Shown: positions 9,731 through 19,117, counted from the stretch's first letter. The stretch: 64,000 nt of DNA from JACKHO01 sp041398745 (GCA_041398745.1 JAWKUB010000006.1:496001-560000), one strand, 5' to 3'. Program-made: numbers and translations. The notes: generated from the letters alone by a model not told the origin.

Positions 9731-11158
9731 ATGAACAAACTCTCGCAGCTGCTGGTTGTGTTGACCCTACCTTGTCTGTTTTCACCCCCAACTCAAGGTG
9801 CGGACAAACCAAACGTGGTCATTGTCTTCGCTGATGACCTTGGGTATGCGGATATTGGCCCGTTTGGCGCTGAAGGATACGAAACGCCACACCTGAACCA
9901 GCTCGCGAAGCAAGGGCGGACGTTTACGAGTTTCTATGTGGCGCAGGCGGTGTGTGGTGCTTCACGGGCCGCGTTGCTCACGGGGTGTTACTCGAATCGC
10001 ATTGGCATGCTGGGGGCGCCGAGTCACAAGTCGAACCACGGGATTCATGAGCGCGAAGTGCTTATTCCAGAAGTCTGCAAGGAGCAGGGCTACGCGACAG
10101 CCATGTTCGGCAAGTGGCACCTGGGGCATCATCCGCAGTTTCTCCCGGTTCATCATGGGTTCGATGAATACTTCGGGCTGCCGTACTCCAACGACATGTG
10201 GCCTTACCATCCCGGCGGACCGAAGCTGTTTCCTGATTTGCCCATGATTGAAGGTGATGAAATTGTGAACCCCAGCGTGACGCCTGAGGATCAGGTGCAT
10301 TTGACCGAGTGGTACACGCAGCGGGCCGTGAAATTCATTGATGAACATCATGAGGAACCGTTCTTCCTCTATGTCGCCCACTCCATGCCGCACGTGCCGC
10401 TGTTCGTAACCGACCGCTTCAAGGGGAAGGCAGATCAGGGATTGTTTGGGGACGTCATTATGGAAGTTGACTGGTCGGTGGGTGAAATTGTCGCGGCGCT
10501 CGAGCGCCACAACGTGCGTGAGAATACGCTCGTCATTTTCACTTCTGACAATGGGCCCTGGCTGAGTTACGGGAACCATGCGGGATCAGCGGGTCCGCTC
10601 CGCGAAGGGAAAGGAACGACGTGGGAAGGCGGCGTGCGTGAGCCATGCGTCATGTCGTGGCCTGCCCGCATTCCGGCTGGCACAAAATGCGACGAACTGA
10701 CCGCTACGATTGATTTGCTGCCAACCATTACGGAAATCGTCGGTGGGAAGCTGCCAAAGCATGACATCGACGGCAAAAGCATTCTGCCGCTGCTGGTTGG
10801 CGCTGATGGCGCCACGACACCGCACGAAAGTTATCTGTATTACTGGGGCAACCATTTGCAGGCCATTCGCAGTGGCGACTGGAAACTACACTTCCCGCAT
10901 GAATACCGCAGCCTGACGGGCACGCCCGGCATGGACGGCAAACCAGATGGTTATACCCAGGCCAAAACAGGTTTGGCTCTGTACAACTTGAGTGATGACG
11001 TTGGTGAGAAGAATGACGTTAAGGATGCGCATCCTGAAGTTGTCGCCAGACTCCAGAAACTGGCAGAAGCGGCCCGAGTAGAACTGGGTGATTCGGCCAC
11101 GAAAACGCAGGGAACGGGATTCCGCGCACCAGCAAAGCTGGCGGATTTCCAGCAGTAG
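9731..11158 (+). CDS. Formylglycine-dependent sulfatase, exported
   Basis: Sulfatase of 475 residues that should hydrolyse a sulfate ester, probably on a polysaccharide, outside the cytoplasm. ATG 9731 starts a signal peptide (cleavage near TQGA); the frame is open to 9671. The alkaline-phosphatase-fold core begins with PNVVIVFADDLGYAD, whose DD pair (35-36) binds calcium. Cys 75 in CGASR is the residue converted to formylglycine, and GKWHLG and TSDNG are the expected later motifs. The anaerobic or sulfatase-modifying enzyme it needs is not in the window. Family confident; substrate unknown. Confidence 0.92.
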   Translation: MNKLSQLLVVLTLPCLFSPPTQGADKPNVVIVFADDLGYADIGPFGAEGYETPHLNQLAKQGRTFTSFYVAQAVCGASRAALLTGCYSNRIGMLGAPSHKSNHGIHEREVLIPEVCKEQGYATAMFGKWHLGHHPQFLPVHHGFDEYFGLPYSNDMWPYHPGGPKLFPDLPMIEGDEIVNPSVTPEDQVHLTEWYTQRAVKFIDEHHEEPFFLYVAHSMPHVPLFVTDRFKGKADQGLFGDVIMEVDWSVGEIVAALERHNVRENTLVIFTSDNGPWLSYGNHAGSAGPLREGKGTTWEGGVREPCVMSWPARIPAGTKCDELTATIDLLPTITEIVGGKLPKHDIDGKSILPLLVGADGATTPHESYLYYWGNHLQAIRSGDWKLHFPHEYRSLTGTPGMDGKPDGYTQAKTGLALYNLSDDVGEKNDVKDAHPEVVARLQKLAEAARVELGDSATKTQGTGFRAPAKLADFQQ

Positions 11159-11235
11159 GAATTGACGCAACTTCGTGAATTCCTCACATTCCACGTAGCG
11201 CGACCAATTGAAGTGAATTCCCGACGTCTGAAACG

Positions 11236-12453
11236 TTGGCACTTCGAACCGGTTTCAGGCTGGCCAGACCTCCCGTGATTGACACTACCAACACTTCTGC
11301 TCCTCCACTGATTATTGTCGGTGGCAGTACCCGATCGGCTGCTTTTTCAGCCGTACGAGCGGGCTTTCATCCTATTTGCTTCGACCTTCACGCTGACCTG
11401 GACGCACAGCAGGCAGCAAGTTGTCACCGAATCTCTGATTACCCCAATTCGATTCCTCAAGCACTGGCTGACTTGCCGAGGACTCCCGTCATCTATGTTG
11501 GTGGCCTCGAAAACTCGCCCGAAATTCTGGATGCCATTCAACAGCATCACGAATTGTGGGGCAATGGCGGCGAAGCGCTGACGAACAGCCGCGACTTCAC
11601 GGTTGTGCAAGAAGTGTTACGCATGTCGCGAGCACCTATTGCCGAGTGGCGATTTGCGGCAGACACACCTCCGCGAGACGGAAATTGGATGCGTCGTCCC
11701 TTGGCCGGTACCGGCGGACGCGGAATCCACGTGTGGGATGAGGGAGTACAGTCGACACTCAAGCTGACTGAACCTCATGGATTCCAACAACGGATTGAAG
11801 GCATTCCACACTCCGCCCTGTTTATTGCCGACAACGAAGTGGGTGATGTCCAGTTCGTGGGCGTTACGCGGCAGCTCATTGGTATTGATCTGTTGGGAGC
11901 ATTGCCAAACCAATGGTGCGGCAACATTGGGCCCGTCACGTTGCCGGTCGAGGTGGAACACCTGGTTCGTCGTGTGGGCAATGTTCTGAAGTGGAAATGC
12001 GGTATGCGGGGCATGTACGGCGTTGATTTTATGCTGGGAACAGATAATCGCCCCTGGGTCACGGAAGTGAATCCCCGCTATCCTGCTTCGGCGGAGCTTT
12101 TGGAATGGGCGACCGAAAATCCGCTGCTACAGACACATGCAAGGTGCTTCGGCTATCAACCCGAGGCCCCTGCGGCCTGGCGCGGCCTGCCGATTGGCGA
12201 CTTTTGTGGCAAAGCGGTTGTCTATGCCACAGGCGCCTGCACCGTGGCCCCGGCGGCACGCGAATTTGCTAAAGCCTCAAACCCATGGCAATTCCCAGCC
12301 ATTGCAGACATTCCGGCACCCGGCACTCAGCTGAAGTCGGGGGATCCGATTTGCACTGTGTTCTCCACGAGTGCCAATGCGGCCAATTGCACGACGACAT
12401 TACTTGATCGAGCCCTGGAAATTCGTGAGCAACTCACCCAACGAGTTGGCTGA
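11236..12453 (+). CDS. ATP-grasp domain enzyme
   Basis: Cytosolic ATP-grasp ligase-like protein of 405 residues. An N-terminal nucleotide-fold region (IIVGGSTRS) is followed by the ATP-grasp core with the glycine-rich loop PLAGTGGRGIHVW and the metal-binding phrase WVTEVNPRYP near the end of the domain. A further domain with GKAVVYATG closes the protein. The overall pattern resembles the COG2232 group, some members of which sit in tetrahydromethanopterin-linked C1 clusters; no C1 genes are nearby, so that link is only a suggestion. The start is uncertain: TTG 11236 or GTG 11275 (392 residues), as no ATG lies before the conserved part. Confidence 0.78.
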   Translation: MALRTGFRLARPPVIDTTNTSAPPLIIVGGSTRSAAFSAVRAGFHPICFDLHADLDAQQAASCHRISDYPNSIPQALADLPRTPVIYVGGLENSPEILDAIQQHHELWGNGGEALTNSRDFTVVQEVLRMSRAPIAEWRFAADTPPRDGNWMRRPLAGTGGRGIHVWDEGVQSTLKLTEPHGFQQRIEGIPHSALFIADNEVGDVQFVGVTRQLIGIDLLGALPNQWCGNIGPVTLPVEVEHLVRRVGNVLKWKCGMRGMYGVDFMLGTDNRPWVTEVNPRYPASAELLEWATENPLLQTHARCFGYQPEAPAAWRGLPIGDFCGKAVVYATGACTVAPAAREFAKASNPWQFPAIADIPAPGTQLKSGDPICTVFSTSANAANCTTTLLDRALEIREQLTQRVG

Positions 12454-12476
12454 TTCTGCTTCGTGAGAAGTCAAAC

Positions 12477-13376
12477 TTAAGAGGGAACGTCGAGCAACGT
12501 TCCGAGCTCCAGCATGGCGTTGACGCCTTCACGCAAAACCTCTTCCTGGTCGCGCTTCCAGTTTTCCCGACACCAAACGTCGAGTTCATACCATCCTTTG
12601 TAGCCAGCCTGCTCCAGAGTTTGAATCATCTCGGGTAGCCGCAGAATTCCCTCCCCGGGCATGGCACGGCTATTGGCACAGCGCGGTTCCCTCGCCCAGT
12701 CGGCAACCTGCACGAGCTTGATATCTCGGGCTAGTGCTTCCAGACGATCAACGAGGCCAGATTCATGACACGAATGATATGTTGAGAAACAGAGCCCAAG
12801 CCGCCTGTGCCCAACTTGCTTGATGATTGCCTGAACCTCAGCCAGCGTTGTCAGAAACGACCACTGATTTTCGAACTTCGGATGCATGGGCATAAGAGCC
12901 AAATCAACACCACACGATTCGGCCAATGGCAGCAATGTCTGTAGTGACTCTACGAGCAGACGCCGGGCGTGCGAAGTAATATGCCCGGCCTGAGGGCCAC
13001 TCAGGACGGTGACGACTCGACACCCTAGTCGAGCAGCGAGCTTAATTGTTTGCTTCGCTTCCTGAACCGCCTGGCACCTGGGGTGCCCATTGAACCCGGT
13101 AAATGCGCCAATCCAACCCAGGCTTGAAACCTGCAAACCAGACTGCCTGATGTCCTGAATCAATTGGTTCGGCAATGTGTCATACAGTTTCCGGCAGCTC
13201 AATCCAATGCCCGGAATACTCATCGCGGCATAGGACTTCAGATCATCGTCAACTGTGGAACGCAGCGTTGTGAGTTGGTTGACCGAAATCCGTTCGGCGT
13301 AGGTTAATTCGCTGTCTTGCGACTTTCGCTTCTGAAATGGCGAAGGGGTACGTTGTGAAAACACGTGAATTCCCAA
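12477..13376 (-). CDS. TIM-barrel sugar phosphate isomerase/epimerase family protein
   Basis: Protein of up to 299 residues of the xylose isomerase-like TIM-barrel superfamily (AP_endonuc_2). These enzymes isomerise or epimerise sugars or inositol-type compounds in the cytoplasm using a divalent metal. The family pattern starts at ISVNQLTTLR near residue 31 and includes the WYELDVWCRENW segment carrying acidic metal ligands near the C-terminus. Starts are TTG 13376 or GTG 13364; the latter has GGGA six bases upstream and may be the true one. It converges on the ATP-grasp gene with a 23-base gap. Substrate cannot be told from sequence. Confidence 0.8.
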   Translation of the reverse strand: MGIHVFSQRTPSPFQKRKSQDSELTYAERISVNQLTTLRSTVDDDLKSYAAMSIPGIGLSCRKLYDTLPNQLIQDIRQSGLQVSSLGWIGAFTGFNGHPRCQAVQEAKQTIKLAARLGCRVVTVLSGPQAGHITSHARRLLVESLQTLLPLAESCGVDLALMPMHPKFENQWSFLTTLAEVQAIIKQVGHRRLGLCFSTYHSCHESGLVDRLEALARDIKLVQVADWAREPRCANSRAMPGEGILRLPEMIQTLEQAGYKGWYELDVWCRENWKRDQEEVLREGVNAMLELGTLLDVPS

Positions 13377-13505
13377 AAAGCAGAGAACAATGAAAGCACC
13401 GGTTCAGAATTCGCGTGGAGCACGCAGTCTCTGAATACACAATGGAACAACAGAAACATGGCCGCTTGGTTCTCACCACGCGGGCACGTCCTGTCTGCAA
13501 TCTGC

Positions 13506-14561
13506 TTAGCCAGCAGCGTTCGTCTTGACCGAAGGATCATCAGCCACATTGACCCACACATGCACGTGGGGCGATCCTCGGAAATGCCAGACAAACGAGG
13601 GCCCTTCAATACGCCAGACATCCCAAACACCGTCCTCTCCAATGTCATCATCGGAGTAGAACGAGAGGGAACAGGCATCGAGCCCGCCCTGTGCCTCGAG
13701 GCACTTGGCCACTTCGTTACGATCGGAAACTCGGTAAGGTTCGAGCAACGTTTTCAACACATCCTGAGCGTGCTCTTTCTGATCGGCGGAGAGATCGGAA
13801 ATGCGAATGCCCGGAAGTTCTCCTTTCGGCCCCTGGAAAGAAATTTCATCTTCGGGTGGACTGTACTGCACCAGCGCCTGCTTCCGCTGCTTTCCATCCA
13901 GCATTTGATACAGGTTGTTCGCCTTGACCGCCTGAGGCCAGAAGACATTCCCGGGATGACCCGCTTCCTCATTAAACGCATCGGGCGATCCTTTGGATGC
14001 ATGGCCATAGAAAATTGGACCGCCGAACGCCACGTGTTCTTCACTATTTCCATCACAGCGAATGGTCAGGTGCCGACCGGTCATCACGAATTCATACTGA
14101 TCGGTGCCGGGCACACCGAAAATCGCAATGGTTTGCTGACGTCCGTAGCCGCCTGCGTCGTCCATGAGTTGCTTGCGGATTCGATCATGCCATTCGGGGT
14201 TGTAGAGCCCAAAGAAGAGGGCTTCGATCATATCCTGCTGATCTTTGTTGAAGAACGAGCCGCCGACATTCAGTTCGCGACGGTCGGTAATGCTCCAATT
14301 GTTGGAGACGTGTGTTCGCAAGAGCCCGCGGTCATCGTTGTGGTTCCAGTCAAAGCAAACGCGGGCCCGCTGCTTGTCGTTCAGTGACTCATAAAGTTTG
14401 GTCACGAGCTGTTCCGAACTGGTCTTTTCCTCGGCGGCCTGTGTCAATCCTCCCTGACCGACCAACGTGGCAGCAGCGACCGCTGTCGCTGACGTGGCCA
14501 CGAACTCTCGACGGCTAAAGCCGTCCAAAAAACCGCTTTCAACAGAAGACCGATTGGACAT
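13506..14561 (-). CDS. Tat-exported DUF3500-like protein
   Basis: Protein of about 351 residues. ATG 14561 is chosen, with GGAG nine bases upstream; the frame is open to 14603. The N-terminus carries a twin-arginine motif, SRREF, followed by a hydrophobic Ala/Val-rich segment, so the protein should be exported folded. The body has the YEFVMTGRHLTIRCDG segment and GGPIFYGH, which match the look of the DUF3500 family. That family has no assigned reaction. It ends in a His- and Trp-rich stretch (WHFRGSPHVHVWVNV) that may bind metal. Family call moderate, function unknown. Confidence 0.7.
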   Translation of the reverse strand: MSNRSSVESGFLDGFSRREFVATSATAVAAATLVGQGGLTQAAEEKTSSEQLVTKLYESLNDKQRARVCFDWNHNDDRGLLRTHVSNNWSITDRRELNVGGSFFNKDQQDMIEALFFGLYNPEWHDRIRKQLMDDAGGYGRQQTIAIFGVPGTDQYEFVMTGRHLTIRCDGNSEEHVAFGGPIFYGHASKGSPDAFNEEAGHPGNVFWPQAVKANNLYQMLDGKQRKQALVQYSPPEDEISFQGPKGELPGIRISDLSADQKEHAQDVLKTLLEPYRVSDRNEVAKCLEAQGGLDACSLSFYSDDDIGEDGVWDVWRIEGPSFVWHFRGSPHVHVWVNVADDPSVKTNAAG

Positions 14562-14818
14562 ACTGGAGACTCCGCAACTCATAGGAATCGAGACGAAAGA
14601 CACTTTGGCATGATGTCAAAAAGAATCATCTCTCGTCACTGGAATTCAATGGTCGTTAGTATGCGCGTGCGATTCGCGCGAGTGCAATCGCGGCGTAAAG
14701 AATATGAAAAGATTCTTTGAATGAGTGAAACAGACCTGTTCAATACTTGACACCAACACGTTCTGCTGCTGTCTACACCGAGTCAAACTCCCGCGACGAA
14801 ACGAAGGCAAACTCCGCC

Positions 14819-15925
14819 ATGCAAGGACGGCATTTTTCGGAATTAGACACACCGACATACTGCGTCGACCTCGACACAATGGCCGCCAACATGGCGGCGA
14901 TGTCAACGTTTATCAAGTCGCACAAAAAACAGTGGCGACCACACGTGAAGTGCCACAAAATTCCCGACATTGCCCACCTGCAATTGCAGCACGGAGCCAT
15001 TGGCGTGACTTCCGCCAAGACCAGTGAAGCAGAGGTGTTCATTCGAGCGGGGATCGAGAGTGTCCTCATTGCCAACATGATTATAGGCGAGGCAAAACTG
15101 GAGCGTGTGGCGTCGCTTTGCCATATCGGGAAACCGATCATCGCCATCGATCATTTCGTGCAGGCGGAAGCACTTGCAGAAGTGTGCCGACGCCACTCGG
15201 TGACATGTGATGTCATTATCGAACTCAACGTCGGTCTCGACCGTGTTGGTGTACGTCCCGGCAGCGATGCTCTCGACCTCGCACGTGGAATCGATGGACT
15301 ACCGGGCATCCAGATTCGCGGTATCATGGGCTACGAAGGTCACCTGTGTGCCGTGACCGACCAGGAAGAAAAGCGACGCGGGATTGAGGCCAGCATGGGA
15401 CGGCTGGAACGCATTCGCGACGACATGCTTCGGAGTGGTATTTGCTGTGACATTGTGAGTGCCGGAGGAACGGCCACGTACCAGATGACCAGCGAACATC
15501 CCGCGGTCACTGAATTACAGTGCGGCGGCGGAATCTTCGCAGATCCGTTCTACACAGGTCCCTGCCAGGTTCAGGGACTTGAATCAGCGCTCAGGCTGAC
15601 CGCTACGGTTGTCAGTCGGCCCTGCCTGGAGCGGGCTGTGCTTGATGTCGGGAGAAAGTCACTGCATCCGGACATCTATCCGCCAGTGATTCACAGCACC
15701 ATTTCAGGAAGACCTCTCCCGGACATTCTGTCGATGAAGTACAGCGCCGAACATTTGACTGTTCAGCTGGGACCGGAATCACAATACCTGACCATTGGTG
15801 ACAAAGTGCAAATCATTCCCGGCTACAGTGACCATACGACAACGCTACACTCGACGCTCTACGGACTGCGAAACGGCTACGTGGAAACGGTGTGGCCCAT
15901 AGCAGCCCGTGGATGTCTTCAGTGA
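14819..15925 (+). CDS. Fold-type III PLP enzyme, D-threonine aldolase/D-serine dehydratase family
   Basis: Protein of 368 residues from ATG 14819 (GAAGG upstream); the frame is open to 14747. It opens with the family phrase LDTPTYCVDLD and has RPHVKCHK, in which Lys 44 should hold pyridoxal phosphate. The barrel continues with ELNVGLDRVGV and SAGGTATYQ, and a C-terminal beta domain follows. In D-threonine aldolase a His and an Asp or Cys of that domain bind metal; here the segment reads PGYSDHTTTLH, so the usual His appears to be Tyr, a variant I believe occurs in the family. Substrate is probably a D-hydroxy amino acid but is not proven. Confidence 0.82.
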   Translation: MQGRHFSELDTPTYCVDLDTMAANMAAMSTFIKSHKKQWRPHVKCHKIPDIAHLQLQHGAIGVTSAKTSEAEVFIRAGIESVLIANMIIGEAKLERVASLCHIGKPIIAIDHFVQAEALAEVCRRHSVTCDVIIELNVGLDRVGVRPGSDALDLARGIDGLPGIQIRGIMGYEGHLCAVTDQEEKRRGIEASMGRLERIRDDMLRSGICCDIVSAGGTATYQMTSEHPAVTELQCGGGIFADPFYTGPCQVQGLESALRLTATVVSRPCLERAVLDVGRKSLHPDIYPPVIHSTISGRPLPDILSMKYSAEHLTVQLGPESQYLTIGDKVQIIPGYSDHTTTLHSTLYGLRNGYVETVWPIAARGCLQ

Positions 15926-16045
15926 GCGCGTGAAGGACTGCAATCAACCGTGTGCGCCCGCGTAAGGCGTCGTAAAACGTCCACTGTCGCGAAGCCGTTG
16001 TTAGCCACTAACGCTCTGGTCTTTGAAGGAAACAGAACGGCACTG

Positions 16046-16456
16046 CTATTCCAGCAATAAATTGCCGCTGCGAATGATTTTGCACTTCTGCAGGTCAAAC
16101 GACGTTTCGCCTGGCGTGCTGTCCGGGGCCACGTGAACGGTAACCGGTTCGCTCGATATCGGGACGACACACTCATACACGGTGTAGCCTCCCTCAACCT
16201 CCGGCGTATAGAGAAACGTCAATTCGCCATCTGCAACCGACACCGTTTCCAGCGTAATCGAGCCCAGCCCCAACCCGAACATCGCTTTCTGCCCCGGCGC
16301 AACACGCGTGTCGAGGGTAATAATGCCGACTGCTTCGTCGTACTTGAACGCTTCAGATGGTATGGGAGATTCGCGAACAAACATCCCACAACCAACCAAC
16401 AAGAACATGGCGGGCAATAAAGGAATTCTCGCGCTATCAACGAGTGTCTTGATCAT
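16046..16456 (-). CDS. Small lipoprotein, hypothetical
   Basis: Protein of 136 residues from ATG 16456; the frame is open to 16708 but the extension is Arg/Cys-rich and not protein-like. The N-terminus is a lipoprotein signal with lipobox LVGC (Cys 23), so it should be anchored in a membrane. The mature part is mostly beta strand, with alternating hydrophobic residues such as ITLETVSVADGELTFLY. No family is recognised. It converges on the PLP enzyme gene with 120 bases between them. Confidence 0.6.
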   Translation of the reverse strand: MIKTLVDSARIPLLPAMFLLVGCGMFVRESPIPSEAFKYDEAVGIITLDTRVAPGQKAMFGLGLGSITLETVSVADGELTFLYTPEVEGGYTVYECVVPISSEPVTVHVAPDSTPGETSFDLQKCKIIRSGNLLLE

Positions 16457-16974
16457 CGAACGTCTAAAGTAGAGCCAAATCGGACCACAAGTCGGAAATG
16501 TGAACATGTGACATTGAACGTCAACTTCCTGCTCAGTTTCAGTCGTGGTGAGCCAATAGTCAACATCAAGAAGCCAACAACGTGTACCTCCTTCTCGTCG
16601 ACACCGCCGTGATTGACCGCAGATTTCATTCTCATGGCGTAAAGAAACGTTGCTTTCGCAACGCGCGTTCGTTGCCGATTCCGCGGGCAGTCGTGCGCGA
16701 GGCATCAAAGTTCACCTGTGGATTGGGAATGTGCAGTCTCGTGATGGGAAAGCGAATTCCACTATTCACCACAGATTGCAGCCTGCTTTCGTACCGCGAA
16801 ACCAATAATTGAAAATCAGTTAACAGGATACGCATCGCTCGGCATGGGAGTTGCGTAATGGTGGGAGATGCGTAATGGGCCGTGAAAACTCGTTTCGCGT
16901 TGTGTAACTGAATCGATTCCAATAGACTCATCAGTCGTTGTTTATTTCACTTTCTCCTTTCAAGGAAAACCGTC
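16457..16974. other. Intergenic region between divergent genes
   Basis: 518 bases with no gene I can support. It holds short hairpins such as GTTGC-TTTC-GCAAC near 16650-16663, and AAGGAAAA just before the DUF1559 start, a good ribosome binding site. The length and divergent arrangement suggest promoters and long leaders. Confidence 0.45.
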
Positions 16975-17895
16975 ATGTGCGAATTGAGGTCCAAGCGCCG
17001 AACCGGCTTTACGCTCATTGAGTTGCTGGTTGTGATCGCAATCATTGCAGTTTTGATCGCACTGCTGCTGCCCGCCGTTCAACAAGCGCGAGAAGCTGCC
17101 CGGAGAAGCCAGTGCAAGAACAACTTGAAGCAGCTTGTGCTTGCTATGCACAACTATCATGACAGCCACAACGTTTTCCCTTACGGCTATATGGAGTCCG
17201 GGGGGTATCATTTGCGCGACACTTGGATGCAGCAGGCACTTCCATATTTTGATCAGGCACCGCTCTACAACCAGTACCAGTCATGGAATGGCCAATGGAT
17301 TATGGACACGCCTCCCGACATGAAGGACCTTGTCATTGCCACACTCATGTGTCCATCCGATCCTTCAGGACCAGCAACCGGCGGGGGCGGTGGTCCCCGG
17401 TCGAATGGACGGGGATTCCAAGGCAATTACGTCGTGTGCGCTGGCAATATGCCAATGAATGCAAATACTGACATCGGCGGCATGTTTTACGGATTGTCGT
17501 CGCACCGGATGCGTGACATGATCGATGGAACCTCCAACACGCTGTTTATGAGTGAAGTCATCATTCGTGGAAAATCTGGCACCAGCTGGGGTGAAGGCGG
17601 CGGATACTGGGGCGGTGGTCGTGGGGGTGGATATGGTTTCCTGACCGAGGAAACACCAAACACCTCACTTCCAGATCAGGTCTATCAGTGTAAGAGTACA
17701 ACCTGGCCCGAATCCCCTTGTACGAGCCTTACGACGTATGCCAACGGTCGAATTTATGCTCGCAGCTACCACATTGGTGGCGTGCATGCTGGACTCGGAG
17801 ATGGCTCAATTCGATTCATCAGCGAGAACATCGACCGAAACCTCTGGAACGGCTTGGGCACCCGCCAGGGACGCGAAGTGCTTGGCGAGTTCTAA
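16975..17895 (+). CDS. DUF1559 protein with type IV pilin-like N-terminus
   Basis: Protein of 306 residues, a classic member of the DUF1559 (SBP_bac_10) family that is greatly expanded in planctomycetes. The N-terminus is a prepilin signal with TGFTLIELLVVIAI, where a type IV prepilin peptidase would cut after Gly, leaving Phe as residue 1 and Glu at +5. The conserved NNLKQL and HNYHD segments follow, and the C-terminus has the H-x-DG signature (VHAGLGDGS). The product is probably a pseudopilin-like surface or periplasmic component; the precise role of the family is unknown. A hairpin and a small lipoprotein gene follow on the same strand. Confidence 0.93.
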   Translation: MCELRSKRRTGFTLIELLVVIAIIAVLIALLLPAVQQAREAARRSQCKNNLKQLVLAMHNYHDSHNVFPYGYMESGGYHLRDTWMQQALPYFDQAPLYNQYQSWNGQWIMDTPPDMKDLVIATLMCPSDPSGPATGGGGGPRSNGRGFQGNYVVCAGNMPMNANTDIGGMFYGLSSHRMRDMIDGTSNTLFMSEVIIRGKSGTSWGEGGGYWGGGRGGGYGFLTEETPNTSLPDQVYQCKSTTWPESPCTSLTTYANGRIYARSYHIGGVHAGLGDGSIRFISENIDRNLWNGLGTRQGREVLGEF

Positions 17896-17916
17896 GTCGT
17901 TGCAGCAATGAAAACG

Positions 17917-17960
17917 TTCGCGACCTCCGCCGAGTCAAGGCGGAGGTCGCGAAGTACTTT
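17917..17960 (+). terminator. Perfect hairpin with T-run between DUF1559 and lipoprotein genes
   Basis: Arms 17917-17931 and 17939-17953 pair over 15 bases without mismatch around a 7-base loop, followed by GTACTTTT. It starts 21 bases after the DUF1559 stop and ends about 40 bases before the next ATG. It can terminate, or lower expression of the lipoprotein relative to the DUF1559 protein. Confidence 0.8.
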
Positions 17961-17991
17961 TAACTAACTCACCACACAACACGAAATCAAT

Positions 17992-18408
17992 ATGTTAAGA
18001 GTATCTACTATCATGGTATTGGCCCTGCTGCTGAATGGTTGCGGCGGTGGAGATGACGGCCCCACGACCTACACGGTTTCAGGAACCGTCACACTAAATG
18101 GCGAAACGCTCTCACAGGGCGACATCATTTTCCGTCCGGCAGACGGAACCGGGCAATCGTATGCGGGAAAAGTCGTCGATGGTGCCTACCAATTCGAGTG
18201 CGAAGCTGGTGAGAAGAAAGTGGAAATCACATCCTATCGGGAAGTGCCCGGCCAAACTCGCGAGGACAATCCCGGTGAAGTTGTGAACGTAACCGAGCAA
18301 ATCGTCCCGGCGAATTACAACGTTAACTCCGAGTTGAAGGCCAGCATTTCCGCTGACACCACAGAGAACAATTTCGATCTCACGGGAGATCCTCCGAATT
18401 CAAAATAG
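17992..18408 (+). CDS. Small lipoprotein with beta-sandwich domain
   Basis: Protein of 138 residues. A lipoprotein signal ends in the lipobox LNGC (Cys 17) followed by a Gly/Asp-rich tether. The rest resembles the transthyretin/carboxypeptidase-regulatory-like fold common in planctomycete lipoproteins: TYTVSGTVTLNGE, then GDIIFRPADG and later EITSYREVPGQ and VPANYN. Genes of this type often sit directly after a DUF1559 gene, as here, which suggests a joint envelope role, though none is known. A clear terminator follows. Confidence 0.82.
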   Translation: MLRVSTIMVLALLLNGCGGGDDGPTTYTVSGTVTLNGETLSQGDIIFRPADGTGQSYAGKVVDGAYQFECEAGEKKVEITSYREVPGQTREDNPGEVVNVTEQIVPANYNVNSELKASISADTTENNFDLTGDPPNSK

Positions 18409-18432
18409 CGTTGCATTCGGCTTTCACAACCT

Positions 18433-18475
18433 GAACTGCGCATCACTGGACTCTCCCGTTGCGCAGTTCTTTTCT
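18433..18475 (+). terminator. Rho-independent terminator
   Basis: Arms 18433-18442 and 18460-18469 form a perfect 10-bp stem (GAACTGCGCA and its complement), followed by TTTTCT. It lies 24 bases after the lipoprotein stop codon and closes the DUF1559/lipoprotein unit. Confidence 0.82.
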
Positions 18476-18742
18476 ATTCCATGCGTCGCCTTCCCTGAAA
18501 CAAATCTTCGATTCGGGTCACTAGGGCAACGTCAATTCTTCGCCCCTACAGATTGTCGTTTTCATTCTACAACTCTGCGGGAGAGGAAATGAAATCTGAT
18601 CGCCAATGACAGTGCTGCATCTCATTCTGTCCGCTGCTCGATGAATTCCTTTGGTAACATGATCTCATTTGATCGCGACGCATTCGTCCAAAGGTTAAGG
18701 TTTGCCCGGCGCGAATGTGCGATTGGCAGGCGATCACGTGAA

Positions 18743-19018
18743 ATGGACTCCAGAAGCCGTGACATGGCTGACGAACAACTACCTGACACTGGCGGCAACC
18801 TCGACTCAGATTGGGTCTAACCTCAAAAGCCAGAAGAACCGTCCCCGAACTGCGGTGCAATGTTGCCTGCGGATACCGTTGTCTGCGATTACTGTGAGCG
18901 CCCGTCATCGGGGGTGGGCCGGCGGCGTTCCAAGATTGCACGCTATGTGATGTTGGCTATTGCGGTGTATGTCGCAATCAATGGTGTTCGGTTCCTGGCT
19001 CACCTCTTCCTGGAATAG
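18743..19018 (+). pseudogene. Decayed zinc-ribbon membrane microprotein gene
   Basis: Reading from ATG 18743 or ATG 18764 gives a short acidic start (ADEQLPDTGG) ending in an in-frame TAA at 18818-18820. The same frame then continues to TAG 19018, encoding SPNCGAMLPADTVVCDYCER followed by an Arg-rich turn and one membrane span (about VMLAIAVYVAINGVRFLA). The expected motif is CPNCG...CDYC; the first Cys is Ser (TCC, one change from TGC). Together the stop and the lost zinc ligand suggest a broken gene. Alternatively a 52-residue protein may start at ATG 18860. It lies directly upstream of the kinase. Confidence 0.5.
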
Positions 19019-19117
19019 TTCCCTGCCCGAAATCTCCCCGTTTCCATATGAGAAGGTTTCGGCGTATGCTGTCGGCACGCAATGTCGGGCCATGCGACAT
19101 TTCACAGGAAGGTCATC

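Noticed and set aside
9962..10579. 205-codon minus-strand open frame
   Set aside because: Antisense to the sulfatase gene; no signal, no domain.
13365..14387. 340-codon plus-strand open frame
   Set aside because: Antisense to the Tat-exported DUF3500-like gene, which has a signal and family motifs.
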